Assembly: GCA_009731375.1 (NCBI GenBank)
Contig: BJOX01000043.1
Coordinates: forward strand, 1,141,391 to 1,177,165
From: Paulinella micropora
Lineage: Eukaryota; Cercozoa; Imbricatea; Euglyphida
Length of the DNA: 35,775 nt
Direction: 5' to 3'
Shown: positions 1 to 7,552 of the stretch, one piece after another
How the letters are laid out: every line of letters begins with the position of its first letter
How positions within the stretch are numbered: position 1 is the first letter of the stretch
Translations under genes and position numbers: made by a program
Notes under the pieces: model-generated
Databases searched by the model: none
The model's input: only the letters and a program-made list of their open reading frames with translations
Told to the model about the DNA's origin: nothing

Positions 1-1865
1 TTTAAAAGCTCCTTCTCCTTCTCCGTGCCTACTCCTTTTTCCAATATTTTCCGCGCCGCCGCTTGAAAATCTTCATCAGACATCTGCTTATGTTGCTTGA
101 GGGGTTCTCTGTCCTCCTCCAAGCCTAAGTCCTCTTCCGAGACATCATCTAGGCCCGTCTTTTCATACGTGACCGTGTCCGGCTCATCATCTTTACCGAG
201 CTCCACCAGCATGTCAATGAGTCTCGCGTATTGCAAAGGAGCTTTACGGGTGTAAAAACCATCAAAGCATGTGAATGCTTGCGGTATCAATTTCAACTTG
301 TCGAGGTCTCTGAGCTTCCGCTTGTATGCACTGCTCTGCTCACGAGTTCCCATACGACAAGCCACCACTAGCTGTTGCTTGCGAGAGGGTACCGGTATAG
401 GATGATCAATAAGCCGGTCCCTTATTTCCTGCGCCCATATCGCCTTCTCATTATATGGCAGGATAATAGTATACGGCTTATTATTTTCGAATAAAGTCCG
501 TAAGCATTTCTTCACTTCAGACAGTGAACGCGGCCACGTGGGCTCGTCACCCCAGAAATCAGTAATAAAACTTTTAATAGTTTCTGGTGGAGTATCCGGG
601 ATTCGCCCCGTTCTCCTTGGTACAAACGCCTCCCTTTTTTCTTCTCCTACTTTCGCATGGAAACAGTATCCGTTAGTAATATGGACATCTGTTCCTACTC
701 CTTCCGCGAATCTCGCCAACGACGGGCTTCTTTGTGCGACACATATAATCTCCTCCTTTCGCTTCTCGATTAAGTCATCAATAGACTTTTTGTCCCAATG
801 GCATGTCGGAACTGTGACAGTGCACACTTGGGATTCCCAATTGTCGGTCCAGGACAGTTCATCCGGTCTTACGACATGGGGGTGAACGTACACCTCAAGT
901 GCCTCATGTGCGATGGCCATCTTTTTGTGATCCGTCGCTAGACTCAGCTCATAAGCCTCATAAGAGTCAGTAGCGTTGAAGGGATCAATATCGTTCTCTT
1001 CTCCTCTTTTTACTCCATATATCACTCGCCGTGCGGCGCAATCAATCACAGCCCCCATCGTAGCCAATTGGTCATACGATAGTAATATTGACCCGTGGTA
1101 ACCGGGGACGACATAGAGGTCCATACGGTATACTCGTGCGGATTTCAATTTAAAGGTCAGTGTGATGATTCCCGTGATATCCGTCCGGCTGCTCACTCCT
1201 TTGAGAGTGCCCGTTGACTTTTTCATATTTCCGTCCACCCAGTCCCGGTATCGATTAAAAAACTTCCTGCCGACAATATTAATATTCGCCATCGTATCAT
1301 TACCAACTTTTAATATTGTCTTCAATGTTTCACAATAAAGTTCCGTATAACACAGAGCATCGGGCCTGTGTATATTGGCTGCGAGAACAAGAACTTTACG
1401 TTCCAAATTTTGGAGTCTTGTCTCTAAGTTTTTCAACTCCTCCTTCTTCTCCTCCTGCTTCACCTCATTAACATTTTTATTATTCTGCGGTACTGGTGCG
1501 TTTACTATTTGAGCGACATTGTCTTGTGGTACTTGAGTACACACATTGTCTTTTTGCTCGCCACCCGCCGCGACCGTAGACATTGAGTCTGTTCGTGGTT
1601 GTTTGCTTGGCCGAGGCGATACGTCTGCCATTGGCCTCCTCGCCTCCATCGCAAGTCTCGCCTTCCTATTTGCATCAGTTATCATTGGTAACCGTGCTGT
1701 ATGAACGGGTATGAGACTACCTTGGGGCTGCAGTCTCTGTGTACCCACATCTTTGTTTTCACATAGAGGAAGCGTTGGCCCAGTCTGCACAACAGCATTA
1801 GAAAGCACTGTGACTTTAGGGTTAAACTTCACAGTCTTCTCCTTCCTCTCTTCTTCCCCCTCCAG
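1..1865 (-). CDS. pol: Pol polyprotein of copy A, N-terminal part (protease and linker domain), partial
   Basis: I translated this strand codon by codon from the gag TGA to the window edge and found no stop in about 621 codons. It is in the same frame as gag. In order: a hydrophilic stretch; a likely coiled coil (about 1460-1395, K/E/L-rich with leucine spacing); a retropepsin-like protease with its active-site Asp codon at 1298-1296 in the context VGNDTMA, a hydrophobic flap region and an ILL-type strand near 1085; then a domain (about 560-215) alignable with copy B. RT motifs are not reached. The first Met codon after the TGA is near 1683, but a separate start is less attractive than readthrough because the upstream codons are also open. 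D-T-M replaces the usual D-T/S-G. Confidence 0.85.
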   Translation of the reverse strand, partial: MEGEEERKEKTVKFNPKVTVLSNAVVQTGPTLPLCENKDVGTQRLQPQGSLIPVHTARLPMITDANRKARLAMEARRPMADVSPRPSKQPRTDSMSTVAAGGEQKDNVCTQVPQDNVAQIVNAPVPQNNKNVNEVKQEEKKEELKNLETRLQNLERKVLVLAANIHRPDALCYTELYCETLKTILKVGNDTMANINIVGRKFFNRYRDWVDGNMKKSTGTLKGVSSRTDITGIITLTFKLKSARVYRMDLYVVPGYHGSILLSYDQLATMGAVIDCAARRVIYGVKRGEENDIDPFNATDSYEAYELSLATDHKKMAIAHEALEVYVHPHVVRPDELSWTDNWESQVCTVTVPTCHWDKKSIDDLIEKRKEEIICVAQRSPSLARFAEGVGTDVHITNGYCFHAKVGEEKREAFVPRRTGRIPDTPPETIKSFITDFWGDEPTWPRSLSEVKKCLRTLFENNKPYTIILPYNEKAIWAQEIRDRLIDHPIPVPSRKQQLVVACRMGTREQSSAYKRKLRDLDKLKLIPQAFTCFDGFYTRKAPLQYARLIDMLVELGKDDEPDTVTYEKTGLDDVSEEDLGLEEDREPLKQHKQMSDEDFQAAARKILEKGVGTEKEKELL

Positions 1866-1874
1866 TCATTCCAC
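1860..1874 (-). other. In-frame TGA between gag and pol, candidate readthrough stop
   Basis: Gag ends GTG GTG GAA TGA, and the next codons CTG GAG GGG GAA continue the same frame into pol. The stop occupies 1868-1866. A TGA followed by C is a weak termination context in many eukaryotes, and gammaretroviruses express Pol through an in-frame stop, so regulated readthrough is plausible. A point mutation in one copy is the alternative. The following 30 bases are purine-rich; I could not test for a downstream pseudoknot. Confidence 0.6.
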
Positions 1875-4565
1875 CACCTCGAAACGATTACCTTGAGTAG
1901 TGTCCGGGTAGGATGACGTATCGGTCTCCGAGGCAGTGTTGTAGGCCTGAGCTCGACCGAAATTTGGGTTGGAGCTTGCCCACGAGCCTCCTCCTCCTCT
2001 GGGTGGGGGGGCTGGAGCTCGAACAGCTCTCCCTCCATAAGGGGTATATCCCCGACCTCCTCCTCTTCCTCTCTGAGGGGTTCCCTGCCACCTCGAGGCT
2101 CCTCTCCATGTTCCTCGTCCTCGTCCTCCTCCTCCTCCTCCTCCTCCTCCTCCTCCTGCTCCTCCTCCTCCTTCTCGTCCTCTTTGAGAGGCCTTTAAGT
2201 TCTTTTGTCTCTCCCTTTCCTCCTTCTTCTCCTTCATCCTCTTCATGTAGGTAATGATTGCCTCTCGTAACTCCTCATCATCACACATATTGGCATACCA
2301 ACCTTCGTTCACAGCGGCAATCTGAAGCATATTGAAAAGGCCCGGTTCCTTGCCTTCCGTCCTGCTCAGAAAATTTGCCCTTGCTGTTGGGTTCTGCCTA
2401 TCATGATTGAAAGAGCAGTCTCTGTTCTCCATCTGTGCCTTACACTGCAAGCCCGCGAACCACCTCCAACATGCGGTCTTCAGGTCTGGCTCTCTCTGTC
2501 TCTTCCAACCGGCAACTCTGTTTGTGTACGTGGCTTGTGCGCCAACAGGTACACCGCCTGCCTGTGCCGTATGTGCCTCCGTGAGCGAGTCCATGTTTGA
2601 GCATGCACTCATCACTTCTTGAAACAGTGCTGACGGAGCAACGCTTTGAACCGTATTTTCGAACACGTGTGTCTCGAGGAAGTTCTTGGACTTCACTGAG
2701 CTAAACGTCGAGCATTGTTGTATGAGCTGAGTAAGCTTACTCGGGTTAACTGTGTGTAACGCCGAAAAGAAATAGAGGATGATCGACTTGCGGCCATAGA
2801 ATAGCCCATAGGAGGAAACTACCTCCGTAAGGGTCGCCGCCAAGCCAACAGCACTCCTCAAACTCATCGCCACTGTCTCAAAGATTTCAAATCCTATGAG
2901 AGTACCAGTGCAGAGATGCTGGTATCCATGAGATTGAAAATATGAAATGAGTGTGGCCACCGCCAGTTCACACTGAGCGTCTAGGCCTGTTGCATTGTTT
3001 CTCTTAATCTCCTCCTTCTTTCTCAAAAACTTGTACTGTGTCAGATCAAATCCCTCCGAGACTAGAGATTGGTCAAAAACAGTAACAAGGGCCTCGTATT
3101 CCTGCGTTTCGTCGCAAGGAAAAGCCTTCATGCAGGCATTGATCTCTTTGAGCTTGCTCAAAAGCGAAGCATCAGAGTCTTTGTCTGAGCTCGTCTTGGC
3201 ATATAGCATGAGACTTGCCACTCCTCCTTTCTTCCCCTTGAAGGCATTTATGATGTTCTGTCTGTCCTTCTTCTCCGTGTTTGTGACCACCACCGTAGTT
3301 GAGCCCGAGGGTGCAGGGGCTGGTGGGGCAGGAGCTGGTGGGGTCAAATATGTCGGAGGGTGTGTCTTTGCACCACTCACTTTTGCTTTCATTCTTTCCA
3401 GTCTCATCGTCTTCTCGAACTCCTCATTCTCTTTCGCCTTCTTCTTCTCAGATATCACCAGCTTTTGAGCATGAGTGATAAAGGCCACCAATTCAGAAGC
3501 AGATCTGAGAAAATTATATTTCTCCACATATTGGTCAACACCTGCTTTGTTGGCGACCGGTGGTGCGTTACTAAGTGATTTAAGGACAGAGTGATCCTTG
3601 GTAGGAATCCATCTCTTCCATGCCTCCTTGTGCAGTAACGCACCCATCAACAGTCTGATCTTGGTCAGAACTCTGTCGGTCTTCTCTAACTCATCAATCA
3701 CAGGATGAGTTTCTCCTGCTGCCTTAATGCTTTTTTCCATCTCTGCCTTCCCCTCCTCCAAGGCCTTTATTTCCATTGTAAAAAAATGAAATATGCCACT
3801 CGAGTTTTTCGAACCCAGATTGGTCTTCATTTTTGTTACATCGACTGCCTCCTGACCAGTCGCGAGGAATCTGGCCGTTGCTCTTGGGTTTGTGTACTGG
3901 AGGTAACCCTCACATCGTGGGCCGTATGTACGTTCCCAAATCAGGGTTTGAGTGTACACCCCAAAGATAGCATCGAGTAATTCAAGGTGGGTGTGTGTGT
4001 CCCCAAACTTGATATGCTGTATCTTCTTTCTCTCTTCTGGATCAGAGACCAGTTTGCCGAGGAGCTGTGCTGTGTTTGATAATAGGATATAGACATCCTT
4101 TTTAGCACGACTTTTCTCTCTTCTTTGATCCTGAGGGATCCACACATAGGTATCCTTCTCTACCCCCATCTTGTTATCAAACTCTTTTTTAGTGAGGTCA
4201 TAGTGGTCTTGCACCCACTGTTGTTCCTCCACTGTGATCTCCTCTCCATCACTATGAATCAAGTCGATCATTTTTCGTCCTCCTCCTCCCGTGTAGGCAG
4301 GTGGTAAGGGATTACCATATGCTCCTCCTCCTCCCGTCTCTTCTTGTTCAAATCCTCCTTCATCTTCGTCTCCTCCATATCTTCCTTCATCATCCCAGCC
4401 CTCTTCTACTCCTCCTCCTACTCCTTCATCTCCTCCTCCTCCTTCATTCAATCCTCCTCCTCCTCCTTCATTCAATCCTCTTCCTCCTCCTCCTCCTGCT
4501 TCTTCTTCTTCTCTTCTTTGATCTGCCTCCGAGAATTCACTCACTTCGGCGGTCTCTGTCGACAT
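1866..4565 (-). CDS. gag: Gag-like structural protein of copy A (899 aa)
   Basis: The protein starts at ATG 4565-4563 and ends at TGA 1868-1866. In order: a Glu/Gly-rich acidic N-terminus of about 95 residues encoded by imperfect GGA repeats; an alpha-helical, charged middle, probably capsid-like; a Pro/Ala linker near residue 400; a second helical part; a zinc-binding motif Cys699-x8-Cys708-x8-Cys717-x3-His721; then a highly charged K/E segment and a Gly/Arg-rich tail (about 790-860) with RG/RGG repeats. Position before the protease frame, length and a terminal nucleic-acid-binding region fit Gag, which packages element RNA. No retroviral CCHC knuckle is present. Assignment rests on context and architecture, since the capsid part is not recognisable by eye. 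Confidence 0.8.
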   Translation of the reverse strand: MSTETAEVSEFSEADQRREEEEAGGGGGRGLNEGGGGGLNEGGGGDEGVGGGVEEGWDDEGRYGGDEDEGGFEQEETGGGGAYGNPLPPAYTGGGGRKMIDLIHSDGEEITVEEQQWVQDHYDLTKKEFDNKMGVEKDTYVWIPQDQRREKSRAKKDVYILLSNTAQLLGKLVSDPEERKKIQHIKFGDTHTHLELLDAIFGVYTQTLIWERTYGPRCEGYLQYTNPRATARFLATGQEAVDVTKMKTNLGSKNSSGIFHFFTMEIKALEEGKAEMEKSIKAAGETHPVIDELEKTDRVLTKIRLLMGALLHKEAWKRWIPTKDHSVLKSLSNAPPVANKAGVDQYVEKYNFLRSASELVAFITHAQKLVISEKKKAKENEEFEKTMRLERMKAKVSGAKTHPPTYLTPPAPAPPAPAPSGSTTVVVTNTEKKDRQNIINAFKGKKGGVASLMLYAKTSSDKDSDASLLSKLKEINACMKAFPCDETQEYEALVTVFDQSLVSEGFDLTQYKFLRKKEEIKRNNATGLDAQCELAVATLISYFQSHGYQHLCTGTLIGFEIFETVAMSLRSAVGLAATLTEVVSSYGLFYGRKSIILYFFSALHTVNPSKLTQLIQQCSTFSSVKSKNFLETHVFENTVQSVAPSALFQEVMSACSNMDSLTEAHTAQAGGVPVGAQATYTNRVAGWKRQREPDLKTACWRWFAGLQCKAQMENRDCSFNHDRQNPTARANFLSRTEGKEPGLFNMLQIAAVNEGWYANMCDDEELREAIITYMKRMKEKKEERERQKNLKASQRGREGGGGAGGGGGGGGGGGRGRGTWRGASRWQGTPQRGRGGGRGYTPYGGRAVRAPAPPPRGGGGSWASSNPNFGRAQAYNTASETDTSSYPDTTQGNRFEVVE

Positions 4566-5553
4566 GATGTCGTAGTAGTGATCAACAGGAGGACAGTGTC
4601 AGCTCCTATGTTTGGTTTTTGTTCGTTTGTGTTCTGTTCCTCCTTCAGTCGATTGACTAGTGAAGAGAGAAACTAATAGAGAGGGTAGGATAAGATTCCC
4701 TGTCCTCTATGAAACACTGTTTGTATGTTTGTTTTTGTTTGAGAAAAATAGTCTTTGAGACTTTCTCCGATTTCTTGTTCTCCTTACTCAGATTACTTTC
4801 TCCTCCTTCTTTTCTATATTGTATCTAGTATGAGGCACTTGGACCTACACACAGATAGTAATAGAGAAGCTAGAAAAGCTCTCCTTGAGAAGTCGACAGT
4901 CGGTCGGATAGGTTCTCAGACCTACCTTTAGAAAACGATCAGAGATTTGCAAAAATACTCTGACGTATGTGTGAGATAATGCAGATAAATGCACAAACTA
5001 GAAGGGTAGAGTGTTGTGCTCCTGTCCCTATGCTTGTTTGTGTTTTGTGTGTGTTCCTTCACTCTTCTGTCCACCTCCTTCTTCTTGGTCTCTGTGTGAG
5101 AACAGCAAGAACGACAGAGAGTTTGTATCTGATGTCTCCTTGTGAGCACACAGATACTGATTGGGCTAGAGGGTACGAGACACCTGCTTGAGACCAATCA
5201 AATTATTTGTTTTGTGAAAGAGTTATGAGGGAGCTGTGTTGGAGTATTTGTTTTCGTCTGAGGTCCCCGTGTGAGACAGGTCAGTGAAAATTCACTCTGT
5301 TGCCTGTGTGGCAAAGCAGAAAGAAATCACACTAGTGATGTGGACTCCAAATGTAATGCCCCCAACGATAGCTCGTAAAAAGTCGGTAATACAACCAAAC
5401 ACATTGCTCAAGAATGAGAATGATGTCTCGTTGTATTAGCTCAGTGAAGCCAAAAAGGAAAACGGCAACAGACCAGGAATAAAATGGCATCAGGTCCAAT
5501 CCGGACAAATAATACTGAAAAACAAGCTGGTGCACCTGTCACCAGGAAAAGGT
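4566..5553 (-). other. Leader / possible 5' LTR region of copy A
   Basis: About 990 bases upstream of gag without a convincing gene. In the sense of the element the sequence is A-rich, with many CACA and AGA runs. It may hold the 5' LTR, primer-binding site and leader. LTR ends cannot be set because no second LTR is in the window and the region ends at an N gap. Short frames here on either strand look like chance. Confidence 0.45.
5527..5544 (-). promoter_or_regulatory. Leader motif shared with copy B, possible primer-binding or splice site
   Basis: The minus strand reads TGGTGACAGGTGCACCAG, beginning with the TGG expected of a tRNA-CCA primer-binding site. The plus strand here, CTGGTGCACCTGT, recurs with one inserted base at 35736-35749 ahead of copy B. 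The core ACAGGTG also resembles a splice junction, and CTGGTG/CACCAG can form a 6-bp stem. The function is undecided. Confidence 0.3.
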
Positions 5554-5563
5554 NNNNNNNNNN

Positions 5564-5698
5564 TCGCCAGTTCGATTCCCGTCGGTGCCACCAGTATTTT
5601 CATTGAACATACCGGTCTATTTCTGGACCAGTATTTTCATTGAACATACCGGCCCGTCTGGAAGTGTTGGAACTGCCCTTGCGGGGGTGTCATTAGAG
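5564..5698 (+). mobile_element. tRNA-derived SINE, copy 1 (5' part lost in gap)
   Basis: The segment starts directly after the 10-N gap with the T-arm-like B box AGTTCGATTCC, then GGTGCCACCAG resembling a tRNA acceptor end. The body contains an imperfect tandem duplication of about 36 bp (CCAGTATTTTCATTGAACAT repeated), and the element ends at CATTAGAG. All 135 bases match, by eye without a difference, the reverse complement of 23054-22920, where the tRNA head with the A box is also present. The gap therefore probably hides about 46 bases of head. Confidence 0.75.
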
Positions 5699-6005
5699 AC
5701 ACAGATGTGTCGGTCTACTATAAAAACGATATGCACATCACAATCTCTGAATCTAAAATCTCAAAAGCCTCTGGCGTAGGCTATCCGGGGTGATGCCTAC
5801 AGGACCAATCTAAGCACGTAAGATGATTGGTTGGTGGTGGGTTAGCGGGTGGCACTAGGGGCCGAGTTGCTGGCTTGTGCTTGGGGCGCACTGATTGGGT
5901 GGGCATGGTTGGAGTGAGGGTTTGTTGGCCTGGGGTCCCAGGTTGGGCGTTCGAGGGGGAGGTCGGCTTCGGACATGCGTGCATCAGCTTCCAGACAGTT
6001 AAGAT
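5699..6005. other. Unassigned spacer between SINE and RLE remnant
   Basis: About 300 bases. The part after 5820 is G-rich on the plus strand. A proline-rich minus-strand frame crosses it (5781-6041), but nothing ties it to a known domain. It may be decayed retroelement sequence. Confidence 0.4.
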
Positions 6006-6763
6006 GTGATCATGGCAGAGTTCTGTGAGGCCTCGATACACTGCAGTCGTCTGTGCTTTCGAGAAGTGATCTTGACACCGGAGTACTTACAAGCCATCAA
6101 CCACCGACACGCGGCCTCCAGACAGGCCTTAAAGCAACACCTTGGACGGGCCCCTGACCTAGATGAAGCCCAGCAGCCCAATCACATGGTGGTCATTGCC
6201 GAAGAAGGCAAATATGTTCCAATATCAACCAGCATCGACATCGACCTCGCATGGACGCGCCTTGAGGAACAAGGCGAAATTTGCCGGCAAAACCGCGTAC
6301 ACCCAGCAGCGGCCCTCACCAGCGAACTGCGAACGGAACGCCAATCCTGGAAACCAGATCTCCTCTTAACACCCCACGTTACATCCCCAAATATCTACCT
6401 TGTCGAAGCCACGACCCGAGCAGACGAATGGCTAGTTAGAATAGAGCAATCTAAGTACGTAAATGCATCAGGAGTGTATCCGGCGGCTTTGGAACAAAAA
6501 CTGCAAGCGGATTGACCCCCCTTACAACCCAAAAGACCCCACCTCCCACAGGGGGGAAAGACCCACCTATAGAATGGCCCTTACAACCGTGGACAGCCAA
6601 CGCTGCCCCCGCGTAAAACCCTCGAACCATATACGAGCACCGATACCACGCCTACCAGGAAAAAATACGGGACCTCCGACTGGGATCAACCGGCCTATGT
6701 GTGCCCAACCTGCTAATGATAGCCATAGGAGCACGAGGTTATATTCCTGCCGCGGGATATAAA
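6006..6763 (+). pseudogene. Restriction-like endonuclease (RLE) remnant of a non-LTR retrotransposon
   Basis: The plus-strand frame from 6006 (no ATG at the boundary; first ATG at 6012) to TGA at 6513-6515 contains a run like the RLE found at the C-terminus of R2/CRE/Dualen-type elements: an RH-containing helix (about 6090-6140), WKPDLLL near 6350, then YLVEAT near 6400 about 15 residues on, giving a PD-(D/E)xK-like core with Glu but no obvious following Lys. After a frameshift the third frame continues at 6626-6760 with RYHAYQEKIRDLRL and a closing IAIGARGYIP, like the A..K..Y and G..G signatures that follow the core. A TAA at about 6614 also interrupts it. It lies tail-to-tail with the minus-strand RT element and ends at an inverted repeat. 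Confidence 0.5.
6739..6763. repeat. Short imperfect inverted repeat at the RT/RLE junction
   Basis: TTATATTCC and GGGATATAA flank TGCCGC, pairing at 8 of 9 positions, with a CCGCGG palindrome inside. It sits where minus-strand RT-element coding meets plus-strand RLE coding, so it may mark an inversion or fold-back breakpoint. Confidence 0.5.
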
Positions 6764-6764
6764 G

Positions 6765-7552
6765 CAGTTGGGTGGAGTTTGCTCATAGAGGTCATGTACT
6801 GGTCAATGGTGCCAATTTTGTCGCAGAATTGGCACTTAGCATCGTCTTTGTTTCGTGTTCGGACGCTCCGCATGGCAGGGGTCTCCACGGCGGATAATTA
6901 GGTTAGTAGGATGATTCGTATTTCCCAGTCGGCTCTGGTGGTTTGCGGGCTAAGGTATTGGTGGGAGATGCGTTGCGTTTCTCCCCTCATTTCCGACGCT
7001 GAGCCCCATTTGAGGGCAAATCGTGGAGCTTGGGTGAGTTTACTTAAGTTAGTGGATAGCCGATGCCGGAGACACCAGTAGTTCCGGTCTCTGATGGCGG
7101 CTTTTGCCTTTAGGATGGCTTGTCGGCTGTTGTCCGCTAGTGTGATTTCCCCCGTAAATCGGTGTTGAACTGTGATCACAGTGGAGTGCAGCATTTCTTG
7201 GTATGATGTCTTGGGGAGGGAGTTCCAGTCTGAGTTGGATGCCGATCCCAAGGGCACGGAGTGCACACATCCACTCAATCCCTAGGTGGCCGGAGAATCT
7301 AGACTTGTTTAAAAGGTGTTCATAGGAATGCCAGTCAAGGAAGGGTTGGTTTCGAAGGGGGGGTGGTCTGGGCTGGTCGGCTTTGATGTCCTTCCACGGC
7401 GAGTGAAGAGGTTGGTTCGCCTGGATGGACTGTAGGTAATAGGCTTCAATGGGTGGGTCTTCCCGATAACTGTCGTCGTCTGGGTGCCACCCATAAGTAG
7501 GTGGGCGTCTAGCTTGATGCAGGTAGGCGGGGGGGGAGCCCGAGGTCGGCAA
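6765..7552 (-). pseudogene. C-terminal region of the LINE-type ORF, frameshifted, with CxxC motif
   Basis: The reading continues from the RT frame through two frames: 7552-about 7260, then 7278-6898. The second frame runs into TAA at 6900-6898 and continues in the same frame for about 45 codons, ending at TAA near 6740. Just before the end is KCQFCDKIGTIDQ, recalling the CxxC...E/DH zinc motif that follows RT in many non-LTR elements; the expected later His and Cys are not clear. This tail should lead into an endonuclease or A-rich end, but coding switches to the plus strand here. Confidence 0.5.

Larger units (their letters stand above)
1..5553 (-). mobile_element. LTR retrotransposon copy A (Ty3/gypsy-like), truncated by window edge
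   Basis: This minus-strand element consists of a non-coding leader (about 5553-4566), gag (4565-1866) and the start of pol (1865-1). RT, RNase H and integrase would lie beyond the left edge, so its class is inferred from relatedness to copy B at 26608-35640, which has the Ty3/gypsy order protease-RT-RNase H-integrase. The two copies align through the protease and a domain after it. No LTR can be delimited because the other end is outside the window and an assembly gap sits at 5554-5563. The Gag frame and the visible pol frame have no internal stop apart from the TGA between them, which suggests a young copy. Confidence 0.85.
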
